From Roseivirga sp. (GTDB lineage: Bacteria; Bacteroidota; Bacteroidia; Cytophagales; Cyclobacteriaceae): a stretch of 64,000 nucleotides of DNA. Location of the stretch: assembly GCA_021404565.1 (NCBI GenBank), contig JAAWWF010000042.1, forward strand, positions 1-64,000, read 5' to 3'. Made by a program: the position numbers and the translations under genes. The notes under the pieces are model-generated. The model searched no databases, was not told the DNA's origin, and was given only the letters and a program-made list of their open reading frames with translations. Shown here piece by piece: positions 42,917-52,900 of this stretch (the stretch's first letter is position 1; each line of letters starts with the position of its first letter).

Positions 42917-43471
42917 ATGGAACGAAATTCCGATCAGATTTTTGATGAATTGCTGGTGATGAAATGCCAGGATCAGGACCAAAAGGCATATGCCTTGTTA
43001 TGGAAACGCTGGCAGCCGCGGATTCTCAAGTGGTCTTTCAGTTTTATCAATGATGCCGATATCGCTAAGGAGATAGCCCAGGAAAGCTGGGTGTCGATCC
43101 ATAAGGGAATTGGCAAATTACGGGACCCGGCTCTTTTTCGGTTCTGGGCCTATAAGATAGTGCAGCGAAGATCTGCCGACTGGATCAGGAAAGAGCAGCG
43201 GAAGCGAAGCAGTATGGAGGAGGTAAGACATGAAACTCCGGTGTCTGAAGAAGAGACTAAAGAAACGGTCGATCCGGTAGATACGATGCTGGCATCCATC
43301 AAAACACTGCCTGAAGAGCATCAGCGAATTCTCAGGCTTTTTTACCTGGAAAAAGTCCCTGTGAAAGCGCTCGCCAAAATGCTCAAACTGCCCGAGGGTA
43401 CAATCAAATCCAGGCTATACTATGCCAGGGAGCAATTGAAGAAGAAATTAAAAAACAGAAATCATGAATAA
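42917..43471 (+). CDS. ECF-type RNA polymerase sigma factor
   Basis: About 184 aa from the ATG at 42917; a GTG nine bases earlier is less likely. Sigma-70 region 2 is visible at FSFINDADIAKEIAQESWVSIHKG (about 37-60), followed by RFWAYKIVQRRSADWIRKEQRKR. Region 4 is at LPEEHQRILRLFYLEKVPVKALAKMLKLPEGTIKSRLYYAREQLKKKL (about 131-178). It shares 8 nt with the next gene, a small membrane protein, which is the usual place for an anti-sigma factor. Confidence 0.92.
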   Translation: MERNSDQIFDELLVMKCQDQDQKAYALLWKRWQPRILKWSFSFINDADIAKEIAQESWVSIHKGIGKLRDPALFRFWAYKIVQRRSADWIRKEQRKRSSMEEVRHETPVSEEETKETVDPVDTMLASIKTLPEEHQRILRLFYLEKVPVKALAKMLKLPEGTIKSRLYYAREQLKKKLKNRNHE

Positions 43472-43847
43472 ATCAGACAAAGAAATTGATGAATTGATTC
43501 ATCAGGCATTGACCAAAGAAGAAGCCATTTATTTTGACCAAATGGGTGAACAGAACATATCACAGCAACTCTTCGGGCTGCTAAAGGGTAAGAATAGCTG
43601 GATGAATTGGGTGGTCATCATTATGCACCTGGTAGTACTCGGAGTAGCCATATGGACCTTTACCAATATGCTTGAAACCGATGTGGTTGGAGACAAGCTG
43701 GAGTGGATGTTCTATACGATTGCTTGTTTTCTGGTGATGGTGATGCTTAAGCTTTGGGGCTGGAACCAAATGGATAAAAATGTGGTGCTGAGAGAAGTGA
43801 AAAGACTGGAGTATCAGATTTCGCTTTTGAAGCAACAAGAGAAGTGA
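43464..43847 (+). CDS. Small membrane protein, DUF6768-like, putative anti-sigma partner
   Basis: A 127-aa protein with a cytoplasmic N-terminus (about 1-45), two transmembrane segments (about 48-68, WVVIIMHLVVLGVAIWTF; about 81-99, MFYTIACFLVMVMLKLWGW) and a coiled-coil C-terminus. It overlaps the sigma gene by 8 nt. The pattern resembles the DUF6768 proteins often coded after Bacteroidota ECF sigma genes. Anti-sigma function is inferred from position only. Confidence 0.75.
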   Translation: MNKSDKEIDELIHQALTKEEAIYFDQMGEQNISQQLFGLLKGKNSWMNWVVIIMHLVVLGVAIWTFTNMLETDVVGDKLEWMFYTIACFLVMVMLKLWGWNQMDKNVVLREVKRLEYQISLLKQQEK

Positions 43848-43857
43848 TACAGAGAAA

Positions 43858-44925
43858 TTAGTTCTGAATGGATTTCAGGTACTGAGTAGGTGTCTGGCCA
43901 TGCTTTTCTTTAAAAGTCTTGTAAAAGGCCGCCCTGGAATTAAAGCCACAGTCTTCGGCTAAAGCGATAATTTTCAGATGGGCAAACTTTGGGTTTCTGA
44001 GCCGCTGCTCCACCTCTTTGACTCGGTATTGGCTTACGAAGTCATAAAAGCTTGAATTCAGGTATTGGCTGAACACTTGTGATAATTGATTTTCGCGGAT
44101 GTTCGCAATCTGCCCCAGGCTTGCGAGGCTGAGCTTTCTGTCCAGGTGTGGTTTTTCTGTTTCCATGACCTTCACGAGTTTTTCGTAAAGTCCTACCAGT
44201 TCCTTCTCAGAAAGCCCCGAATTAGAATATTTCGATTCGCTGGTTTGGGAGTCGAAACTGGGAGATGCGAGCAGTGACCTGAAAGTAAGCATCAATACGA
44301 AGAGGTTAAATACTACCACCAGGTACCGTTCGACCTGGTAAAAGTATACCAGGCCATTGGCCTTAATCAGCAGCAAACTACTGGCCAATACTAAAACCAC
44401 GAGCCAGAGATAAAAGAAACTGAGTAGTGGTCGATGGGTGGCTGCTTCTTTCTTTCTGAGAGCCAAAATACTGAGTATCACAAAGAGGATAGTATGAATG
44501 AGGTAGGCCAATAACCAGGCATAAGAATAGATAACCCAATTGTCGAAGAGCAGGTGGAAGCCGAGTCCCGGATAGAAGAGACTAAAAATGTATTGAAGGA
44601 GATTATAACCGGGAACGATAAAAAGAGCAGCGTGCCAGCCGACTATTTTGAAGCCCTGTCCTCTGCTAAGCGCATAGAGGTAAAATAACGGGCCCAGGGC
44701 AAACCAACCGACCGTTCCCAGCTCTCCCATCAACCTGTTTCCTGTACTGTTACCCGTGATGATCATGGTATACTGGACCAATACCATCAGTATGGCCGAC
44801 AGTAAGCCCAGCAGTATTTGATTGGAGGCATTGCCCGACTTCCTTTTTCTGATCACCACTGCTCCTAATATGAGTGTCTGGATAATACCAGCGGAGTATA
44901 AGAGGACAATCGGAGCGTTATTCAT
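43858..44925 (-). CDS. Membrane-bound AraC family regulator
   Basis: A 355-aa protein. The first 225 residues hold about seven hydrophobic segments (for example VLLYSAGIIQTLILGAVVI and GWFALGPLFYLYALS). The last 110 residues are an AraC-type double helix-turn-helix: LSLASLGQIANIRENQLSQVFSQYLNSSFYDF and KIIALAEDCGFNSRAAFYKTFKEKHGQTPTQYLKS. Membrane AraC regulators are common in Bacteroidota and are thought to sense envelope signals directly. Target genes unknown; convergent with the sigma operon. Confidence 0.9.
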   Translation of the reverse strand: MNNAPIVLLYSAGIIQTLILGAVVIRKRKSGNASNQILLGLLSAILMVLVQYTMIITGNSTGNRLMGELGTVGWFALGPLFYLYALSRGQGFKIVGWHAALFIVPGYNLLQYIFSLFYPGLGFHLLFDNWVIYSYAWLLAYLIHTILFVILSILALRKKEAATHRPLLSFFYLWLVVLVLASSLLLIKANGLVYFYQVERYLVVVFNLFVLMLTFRSLLASPSFDSQTSESKYSNSGLSEKELVGLYEKLVKVMETEKPHLDRKLSLASLGQIANIRENQLSQVFSQYLNSSFYDFVSQYRVKEVEQRLRNPKFAHLKIIALAEDCGFNSRAAFYKTFKEKHGQTPTQYLKSIQN

Positions 44926-45095
44926 AAACAGTTTACAGGGGTTTGACAGCGTGGGATACCTGACGAATTAAAGCTTATACTGACTTTGTTCCAAATATCT
45001 TTATTGGACCGGATGATTTGGGCTGAGAGTCAATGATCCAGGTCTGTTTAAGCTTAAACGGATGACAGAGACAAGCCAGAGGCTCTTTTGCGCTC

Positions 45096-45103
45096 TATAT
45101 TTG
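45096..45103 (+). promoter_or_regulatory. Candidate -7 promoter element
   Basis: TATATTTG matches TAnnTTTG, 32 bp upstream of the start at 45135. A correctly spaced TTG is not obvious. Confidence 0.5.
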
Positions 45104-45134
45104 AGCCATTTAGTCAAATCAAAAACTCAATATT

Positions 45135-45644
45135 ATGTTCAGAACTTTACTGCTTATTCTAATTTCCGGCACTTGCTATCTAAACCTCTCTGCGCAGCAG
45201 GCCCCGCCCATTCCCAATACTTTCGATTTCTGGATTGGTACCTGGAATACTACCATGAGTGTAGCACCTAAGTGGCAGGAGGTCAGCGGAAGGGATTCGG
45301 TTTCCAGTCTGCTGGGTGGTACGCTGATAGAAGAGATTTTTGCGAAAAAGACCGGAAACGGGACGGAGAATTTTCAGAGAGGCTATCTCAATTTTATCCG
45401 AAGGGAGAATCGCTGGAGACATGTCATTCATGACCAGAACTGGGGCGAATACACCTTTTATGGCAAGCAGGAAGGAGACAAGGTGATACTGAGGTCTGAC
45501 AAAGCGGAAACACGTCAGGGCATGCGCAGGGAAACCTTTTCCGAAATCACAAAGGACAGCTTCGAATATCTGTGGGAAGCTTCTTATGACGGGGGTAAAA
45601 CCTGGCGATCCGAATGGAAAGTGAGCTATAAAAGGGTGAAATAG
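45135..45644 (+). CDS. Exported hypothetical protein, DUF1579-like
   Basis: A 169-aa protein with a signal peptide (MFRTLLLILISGTCYLNLSAQ). The mature part begins with NTFDFWIGTWNT and contains repeated aromatic beta-strand patterns (FWIGTWN, NRWRHVIHD, WGEYTFYGKQ, FEYLWEASYDGGKTW) like the lipocalin-like DUF1579 domain family. Probably a small periplasmic beta-barrel binding protein. Function unknown. Confidence 0.7.
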   Translation: MFRTLLLILISGTCYLNLSAQQAPPIPNTFDFWIGTWNTTMSVAPKWQEVSGRDSVSSLLGGTLIEEIFAKKTGNGTENFQRGYLNFIRRENRWRHVIHDQNWGEYTFYGKQEGDKVILRSDKAETRQGMRRETFSEITKDSFEYLWEASYDGGKTWRSEWKVSYKRVK

Positions 45645-45749
45645 AGCTCGTTAATGAAAGTTAAATTCGTTAAAGCTTGTTAAGAGATTCTTACTCTGCG
45701 CGGTTTTGGTTGTCTTGGGAATGTAGCTTTAAACTAAACCGACAGACCG

Positions 45750-46484
45750 ATGGACCAACTCAGACGCAAACTTAATTGCCTGATCATTGATAACGATCAG
45801 ACAGCAGCCCTGAATATTCAAACTTGTATTCAGCAATCACAGTCAGTAGAACTGGTCAGGTCCTGCTCCTCCTTAAATCAGGCAAGCTCTGTGCTCAACG
45901 TACTCAGCATTGACCTGGTTTTAGTGGATGTGGACGATATAAAACTTGAAGATTTAAGACCACTCAAAACCAGCAGTCCCCTGAGTTTACTCATAGTAAT
46001 GAGTGCCAATCCTGATTATCAAATCCAGGCAGCTGGTGGTAGTGTTTTCGACTGTCTCATCAAGCCATTGAATGAAAGCAGGCTACAGCTTGCCATGCAA
46101 AGGGTTATAGGGCATTTCATTTATGATCAGGACCGACAGGCCCAGGTGCAGGAGAAAAAGCAATCGGGCCCTACCATCTTAATTAAATCCGGAGGCAATG
46201 AGCATAAGCTGGTCACAGCCGATATACTCTACATTGAATCGGATGGAGAATATGTGAAATACTATACCCCTAAGGGGAAATTCATGGCCTTGGGTTCGTT
46301 GAGGAAGCTGGCCAAATTGTTGGGAGAGGACTTTGTACAGGTGCATCGTTCCTATGTGGTGAACAGGTCCTTCGTAGTGGCCAAAACCCGTCAGCATATT
46401 GAGTTGACCGGGAAGCGGATGATTCCTATTGGTAAGACGTATAAGAATGCCTTCCAGTTTGTTTCTTCAGCGGTTGTGTTTTAA
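45750..46484 (+). CDS. LytTR family response regulator
   Basis: A 244-aa regulator. The receiver domain (about 1-120) has an acidic pocket LIIDND (about 11-16), a candidate phospho-Asp in LVLVDVDD (about 66-73) and the conserved Lys in CLIKPLNE. The C-terminal LytTR domain (about 145-240) has ILYIESDGEYVKYYTPKGKF and the VHRSYVVNRSFV motif that contacts DNA. No histidine kinase gene is adjacent. Divergence in the phosphorylation site region is modest, so it may still be phosphorylated. Confidence 0.9.
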   Translation: MDQLRRKLNCLIIDNDQTAALNIQTCIQQSQSVELVRSCSSLNQASSVLNVLSIDLVLVDVDDIKLEDLRPLKTSSPLSLLIVMSANPDYQIQAAGGSVFDCLIKPLNESRLQLAMQRVIGHFIYDQDRQAQVQEKKQSGPTILIKSGGNEHKLVTADILYIESDGEYVKYYTPKGKFMALGSLRKLAKLLGEDFVQVHRSYVVNRSFVVAKTRQHIELTGKRMIPIGKTYKNAFQFVSSAVVF

Positions 46485-46487
46485 GGG

Positions 46488-47300
46488 CTATTCTGAAGGT
46501 TTTTGGGTCTTCATACTTTCCAGATAGGCATAGATTTTTTCGAAATCGGCCCTGTCTATGCTGGTCATAGCAGGCATCTGACTGCTGTATCGGAATGAGG
46601 TTGGGTCCTGAATAAATGCCCAGATATTCTCTTTGGTCCAGTACTCAGTAATGTTCTTCGGGAAGTTAAATTCCGGAGCCTTAGCGCCCCCCGCTTTGTT
46701 CATGGAATGACACTTCATACAGGTGCTACTGAACAGGTCGTATCCCTCCATATGTTTTGCCAACCGTGGAATGGCGGCCGCAAATTCGACTTCAGCCTTC
46801 TTTAGCTCAATACCAATGAGCGCGTAGGGTCTGACATAATCCTTATTTCCGGCTTCAACATCCGGCCAGACGAGGTAGAAGGGGGCGAGGGTGCCGGCAA
46901 CACTATCGGGCCAATGGCTTCCTTCAGAAGCAGCCAGATCGTGATAAGCCAGGTAACCGTTGCCTGCAAGGGCTTTCTCCAATGACATATGGGGTTTATA
47001 GCCATCGGCACATTCAAAAATGACATCCAGAGACTCTTCTTTTATATCCGCTCCAAAGAAAGCCTTCAGGTTGGCCGTCAGGGGAAAGGCCTTGTAAGTT
47101 TTGGGTGCTTTAAAGTAGGGGTCGAAGGGAAGATGTATCAGAGTATCTCCCTGAAGCTTTGTTACATCTAATCGCCAGGAGGTATCGTTACCGTTGACAA
47201 CCACTGAATCCTTAACACCTTCTGATGACTCCTGCTTAAAGGTAAGTCCCAGTGCAAGGGCCAGGCAAATCATAATAGCAGGTTCGAGGTATTTTCTCAT
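46488..47300 (-). CDS. Exported c-type cytochrome-like protein
   Basis: A 270-aa protein with an N-terminal hydrophobic signal/anchor (about 7-21). One heme-binding CMKCH motif lies near residue 195 (SSTCMKCHSMNKAGG), and the likely axial Met is in SSQMPAMTSI. The N-terminal 180 residues have a beta-rich pattern (IFECADGYKPHMSLEKAL and DYVRPYALIGIELKKAEVEF) resembling a molybdopterin-oxidoreductase-like domain without its cofactor ligands. Probably a periplasmic electron carrier. The exact partner is unknown. Confidence 0.8.
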   Translation of the reverse strand: MRKYLEPAIMICLALALGLTFKQESSEGVKDSVVVNGNDTSWRLDVTKLQGDTLIHLPFDPYFKAPKTYKAFPLTANLKAFFGADIKEESLDVIFECADGYKPHMSLEKALAGNGYLAYHDLAASEGSHWPDSVAGTLAPFYLVWPDVEAGNKDYVRPYALIGIELKKAEVEFAAAIPRLAKHMEGYDLFSSTCMKCHSMNKAGGAKAPEFNFPKNITEYWTKENIWAFIQDPTSFRYSSQMPAMTSIDRADFEKIYAYLESMKTQKPSE

Positions 47301-47595
47301 GGTTGAGGACTATAGAATAAAGATAGAGAGAAGGAAATGGTTTTACACAAAAAGGCGTGGCTATTGGGCTGCTGGTCAACAGTTTGTCTACAGTTTGTAG
47401 AGAATTGTACTCTCGCTTACCACCTCTGATTCGCGTTTGCAACTCGAATGTCTAAGTTCTGCGTTTTTAACGCATAGATGAAATCATTTCAACTTTTGCC
47501 AATCCTTTACCACCCGCATAGTCAAGTAGTCGTAAGGCTGCCATTATCATTCACCAGCTTGCTCAGTTTAATGCCAGATGGAATGAGAAACCAGG

Positions 47596-48249
47596 TCAGG
47601 ACCAGAAGTAGATTTTAAGAATGCTTTTTAGCATTGATACACTTTTGGTGAAATTGATGGTTTTCCGGGAAAGACGTTTCAGGTGAATTCGTAGATTCAA
47701 ATTATTCCTTTCTCTACGTAATGTTTGGTAGGGTTGAATGCTATGGATCTGATTGGGTATGATACTTTTATATACCCTTAAGCCGTCTGTGGCCACCAGG
47801 GTAGGGGATAACTGTAAAACTCTGGAGATCATAGGTCTCAGGCTTTCCGTGTTTCTTCTCCCTACGATAAAATCAACAACGGTTTTGCTTGCCCGGTCAA
47901 AAATGTAGGTGATCCATTGCTCATTTTTCTTGTTTCGACAGAAAGTCCACATTTCGTCTATTTCAAAGGTCTTTCCATAAGCCCTTACAGGTCTTTTAAT
48001 GCCGGAGGCTATTTGCCTGACTCTTTTTAATACCGTGGTTTTGGAAATGAATAAAAGCCGGCCAATTCCCCGGATACCTACACCTTCTTTTACCAAAGCA
48101 ATAATTTTAGTGTTTACGGAGGGATTGTAAATCTGGCTCGAATAAACCTCCTGCTGATACTTCAGGCAGCTTTTGCAACGATACTTTTGAGTGCCATTGG
48201 CTTGTCTGCCACATTTGTGGCATCGTTTATTACAGTATTTACACTTCAT
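47596..48249 (-). mobile_element. IS1-family transposase
   Basis: About 217 aa from MKCKYCNKRC at 48249. A Cys4 zinc-ribbon (CKYCNKRCHKCG with a second CKSC) and a helix-turn-helix like InsA are followed by a DDE domain like InsB, with EIDEMWTF, ITYIFDRASKTVVDF and the C-terminal NNLNLRIHLKRLSRKT. It reads in one frame without the -1 shift of classical IS1. I could not define terminal inverted repeats with confidence; the element probably lies within about 47.3-48.35 kb. It is inserted between the cytochrome and the SusD terminator. Confidence 0.8.
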
Positions 48250-48435
48250 CAGATAAGTTGATACATGAGGTTCTGAAAAACGCATTTGAAGGCCTCTCAG
48301 GCATACCAAAACCCAAAAAAGAAAGCCAGCTACACTTAAAAAGTATAGCTAGCTGTAAAAATTATATCTGAAAATCAGAGACTTAAGTCTTTAATTTTCA
48401 ATATCAGATAACTTGGTACATTACAGTTGAAAGCG

Positions 48436-48475
48436 GAAAAAAGAGGATTACCAGAATCAGATTCCGGTAACCCCT
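48436..48475 (-). terminator. Terminator of SusC/SusD operon
   Basis: On the minus strand GGGTTACCGGAAT pairs with ATTCTGGTAATCC around CTG and is followed by CTTTTTT, 45 bp after the SusD stop. Confidence 0.85.
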
Positions 48476-48519
48476 TTGTATGATATGTTTAAGCATTTAC
48501 GCTTTAGATGATTTAACTA

Positions 48520-49962
48520 CTAGTTTCTGTTTACTTCGGTTTTAGTAAAGATACCAGGATCTTCTGCAGGAGCATTAGAGTTGGTATTCAACTCATCATT
48601 AGAATATGGCATCCTTTCAGGGTGCTGAGTAGCGCTGTTGGTATTGAAAGGGAAAGGCACACCCAAAGTCGGATTCGTCACCCTGATTCTACGTGCATCA
48701 TCATAGGGCATAAACGTGCCAAAACCTGAGATATAACGCTCTTCAATGATCTCTCTCAACAAGGCATCTGAAGCCGATACACCATCGGGATTTTCCATAC
48801 CACCGTTATCAAAATCGGCCGCTACATAGGCGTCATATTGATGAGTCATACCACTGAAGTTAGCATTGAGGCCTCCTCCACCATTCAACCAGGCTCTGTA
48901 GTCATTGAGGTGCTGTAGTGCTCCGTTAAAGTCTGAGCCACGAATAGCGGCTTCCGCCATAGTGAGCTTGTTCTCCTGATAAGTGATCAGATTCTGCGGT
49001 TCAAACTGCTCAATGATCCCCAGATTGTTATCGGCCGAGTTTTCATCAATAGTATAATACCCCAGTCTCGCAGTTTCATCGGTTTTGGCATTCCCTCTAT
49101 ACACCGCGTTGGTGTTATCCAATAGTTGAATCAGATAGCTGTCGGCAGTGCCAATGTCACCCGTTCTGGCTCCTGAAAGGATCTCCCAAAAGAGATTTTT
49201 ATCACCTGATGCCACATTCGGATCTCCACGGGGAATATGCTGCATATTACCGGCAGCGTCTGCAATCCCATTCTGTGCGGCCTGCAAGGCTCCCGGATAG
49301 TTCTTCATCATCATCAGATAGCGGGCCTTCAGGGTGTTGGCTGCTGCCAGCCACTTAGTAGCATCACCATCAAAGTAGATGTCTTCGCTGATAGAGGCAT
49401 TAGGAGCCGCTGCCAGGTCCGAAATGGCATCATCCAATAGGGTCACCATCGCTGTTAATACAGATACCTGACTGTCAAATGAAGGGTCTTCCACATCTCC
49501 GGCTATTTCGGAATAGGGCACATCACCAAAAAGCGAAGCTGCTGTACCAATGGCATGTGCTTCCACTACCTTGGCGATTCCCTGCATCAGGTTATCATCC
49601 GGCAATTTTTCTCTGATAAATCTGGCGTTTGGCACAACGCCAATATAAAACCGACTCCATGTGCCAATGGATTCTGCTGTAGAAAGAGAATATCCGTAGA
49701 TATTTGAATACAAAGACGTGATACCTACCAACTGGCCAGAGTACATACCTGCAATCCTGTTTAAATGGCCTGCCTGGCCACTGGTATTTGCCAGAAGCGC
49801 TCCGGTAAGAAATAACCTGGCTTCGATATCTTCAGGCGTGATTTTGTTGGGGTTGTCATTTACACCATCCAAAATGTCCTGGCAAGAGGAAATCAGGAAA
49901 ATGCTCGCAATGAGTATATATAAGTATTTTTTCATGACTTTCATTTTTTGAGATCTTTTCAT
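48520..49962 (-). CDS. SusD/RagB-like outer-membrane lipoprotein
   Basis: A 480-aa surface lipoprotein of the SusD-like_2 type. Lipobox in LIASIFLISSCQDIL; mature part begins with the typical DNPNKITPEDIEARLFLTGALL. Other family patterns include AHAIGTAASLFGDVPYSE, WLAAANTLKARYLM and YGRFMPY-like FGTFMPYDDARRIRV. It forms the lid over its SusC transporter and captures substrate. The ATG at 49962 overlaps the SusC stop (TAATG); ATGs at 49944 or 49935 could give a shorter signal peptide. Substrate likely peptidic from the neighbours. Confidence 0.93.
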   Translation of the reverse strand: MKRSQKMKVMKKYLYILIASIFLISSCQDILDGVNDNPNKITPEDIEARLFLTGALLANTSGQAGHLNRIAGMYSGQLVGITSLYSNIYGYSLSTAESIGTWSRFYIGVVPNARFIREKLPDDNLMQGIAKVVEAHAIGTAASLFGDVPYSEIAGDVEDPSFDSQVSVLTAMVTLLDDAISDLAAAPNASISEDIYFDGDATKWLAAANTLKARYLMMMKNYPGALQAAQNGIADAAGNMQHIPRGDPNVASGDKNLFWEILSGARTGDIGTADSYLIQLLDNTNAVYRGNAKTDETARLGYYTIDENSADNNLGIIEQFEPQNLITYQENKLTMAEAAIRGSDFNGALQHLNDYRAWLNGGGGLNANFSGMTHQYDAYVAADFDNGGMENPDGVSASDALLREIIEERYISGFGTFMPYDDARRIRVTNPTLGVPFPFNTNSATQHPERMPYSNDELNTNSNAPAEDPGIFTKTEVNRN

Positions 49963-52900
49963 TAGAAATTAACGAGTACTGAAAGTACATATGAACGTGT
50001 GCTTGGGTTGGTGAAATACTCAAGTCCCAAACCATTACCCACACCCGTCTGATTCACTTCAGGGTCAATACCGGGAATACCATCCCAGAGGAAGAGGTTT
50101 CTGCCTGTAGCCGTTACAATAATGGAACTCAGCTTTGTCTTTTCTCTGAATGTAGGAGAATCGAAGGTGTAGCCCAGTGAAAGCTCTCTTAGCCTTGTAA
50201 AGGTGGCATCATACACGGCAAAGTTATAGGCCTGGTTGTCGCCAAAGCCCCCTCCAATACCAGTTCTGTACCAGGACTCATCCAATAACACTTTACCGGC
50301 TCCGAAATCTCTGACATTTCCACGAACTGTGGTGCCACTTGGAATAACATTCCCCGCATAATTGGTCAATGCCTGGGTAGTGGTAAACCTATTGGCAGTC
50401 TCCTGGGTAGTTCCAAATCTATTGAGTACCCAAAGTGACCTGGGTGAGAAAGTACCACCCTGAGAGCGTTCTACGAGTACATTCAATCTGAACTTTTTCC
50501 AGGTAACCTCAGCCCCAAGGCCTCCGCGCCAATCGGGGTTTGGGTCACCCAATACAATCGGACTTGATGTTAGCTGAGGAAAGCCATTGGCATCCAGAAT
50601 ATAATTGCCACTCGCATCGGTTTGAGAACCTGTGCCGTAAAGTACACCTAATGGCTGGCCTACAATAGCTCTTGAGCTCACAGAACCTCCTGAAAGGTCA
50701 ATCGTCTCGGTTCCTCTCAGGTCTGTTACCAGATTTTCGTTGGTAGACCAGTTACCGTAAACGTTGAAATTCCAGTCACCTTCAGAGATCACGTCATAGC
50801 CAAAATCCATTTCAAAACCCTTGTTTTCCATAGAAGCAGCATTGAGTATCTGAGTATCAAAGCCTGAAGAAGGAGTCAGATCAACGGGGATAATGATACC
50901 GGTTATGCTGTTGTTATAGTAGGTGAAGGTCAGGTTCAGTTTGTCTTCAAAAAACCTCAGGTCCGCACCCAACTCCCACTCTTCTTTAATTTCAGGTTCC
51001 AACAATGGATTCCCCTTATCATCATCCAGTCTGAAACCACCGCCAAACAGGGCAATATCCAGAGGGTCACTGTAAGTGGAGTAGGAAAACCCACCTTCCG
51101 CGAGGGTCTGAAATCTATGAGCAGGTGCTGCTACACCCACGCGACCCCATGAGGCTCTTAACTTACCGAAAGAGAGTATGTTGGAGTTATCAAAGGAAGG
51201 AAGTTTTGTGAATTGCCAGGCAACATCGGTAGCAGGGTAGGTGAAGCTACCCTTCACTGTAGAAGAGGCTTCTACAGCACCAGATATATTTACATAAAGC
51301 TGATCGTACAAATCAAAGTTTAACTGAGCATACCCCCTGTTTGATTTGATTTTGGTATTAGAATTACTGATCGTAGAATTTTCAGCGGCTGTATTCAGAT
51401 CAGTAGTTGGTTTTCTGGCATTTACCAAAAAACCTACGATGTCTGTACTGTTACCTCTGAGCTTTCGATCGTTAAGATTCCAGCCTACGGTTGCATTCAA
51501 TCCTATATCATCATTCAGTGAAAAACGACCCGTTACAATCGCATCAAAGTTAATTTCCTGCCTGCCGAGTACATCTTCTGCAAACTGACCGTTTGATCTG
51601 CTACCACCCGACCCGATAGGGAAAAAATAGCTCCTTTTGTCGTCATACCCGTCCAGGCCGCCTCTCAGCTTTATAGAGAGAAAGTCTACCGGCTCGATAT
51701 CAATCGATGCTGAGAACAAATAGCGGTTTACGGTACTTGTGGCTGTTTGCTCATTTACTGTCCAAAGAGGGTTATTATAAATAGGGTTTTGATTATTACC
51801 TAAATACCTACGGTAAGATCGGTGTCTTAATGGAAAGGACTCGCCACTGGCGCTTACATATGTACCTATATAGTCTCTGGAATCAAAATCAGGTGGTGTT
51901 CTGAGCAAACCCAGCAGCAGACCTGCTGTATTTGAACTTTGCTGAATTCTGTTAGAAAATGTACGGGTAAGACTGCCTTTCGATTCCATAGAAAGCCAAT
52001 CGTTGAAGAAGGTACGGTTGTTCAGTCGCACGTTGGTTCTGTCATAGTTACTTTGCTTGATGATACCTTCCTGATCGAGGCGACTCAAAGAGAAGAAGTA
52101 AGAAGATTTATCGGTACCGCTGCTGATGGTCAGGTCATGCTGCTGAAATCCACCGGTTTGAAATACTGCATCCCAGTTTTCGTCAACAAAGGTCTCGCGC
52201 GAGTTTCTGGTAAGGATTGGACGATATTCCGTTCCATCTTTGGCTATGAAAACACCACCTGTCTGGCTAACCTCATCAGCTCCTCCGCTTCTTGCGGGGA
52301 TATAATCACCCCAGGCCTCTGCCCTGGTAGGTCCGAAGACGCCCGATCTTCCCTGTCCCCATGTGTTTTGCATTTCGTAGCGCTGATTTACCTCATCGAA
52401 AGAGGTGGTGAATTTATAGCTGATTTGGGCTTTGCCGGCTTTGCCATTCTTTGTAGTGATAACGATCACACCATTGGCCGCTCTGGAACCCCAGAGTGCA
52501 GCCGCGGATGCTCCTTTAAGAATCTGTACTGATTCTATATCATTGGGATTAATATCGTTGATTCTTGACTGCTGAGATACCCCACCAGTTCTACCTCCGG
52601 TAGCATTATTACCACCTCCATATTGGGTGTTGTTGGAAATAGGGATACCATCTACAATGATCAAAGGACTTGATGTGCCTGTGATACTGTTGGCTCCCCT
52701 GATCTTAATGGTCGATCCTGCTCCGGGGTCTCCGTTCGATCGGTTGATTTGAACATTGGATGCCTTGGCTCCCAGTGAGTTCAGGAAAGTAGCTTCCCCT
52801 GACCGGGTCACATCCGCAGCTTTTACCGTGGAAGCGGTGGATCCCAATTCATCTTTCTTCTGGGTTAAACCCAGAGCGGTTACTACCACCTCTTCAAGTA

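Noticed and set aside
47300-48360. Exact inverted repeats of the IS1-like element
   Set aside because: GGTTTT-type matches at both sides are too short to define ends by eye.
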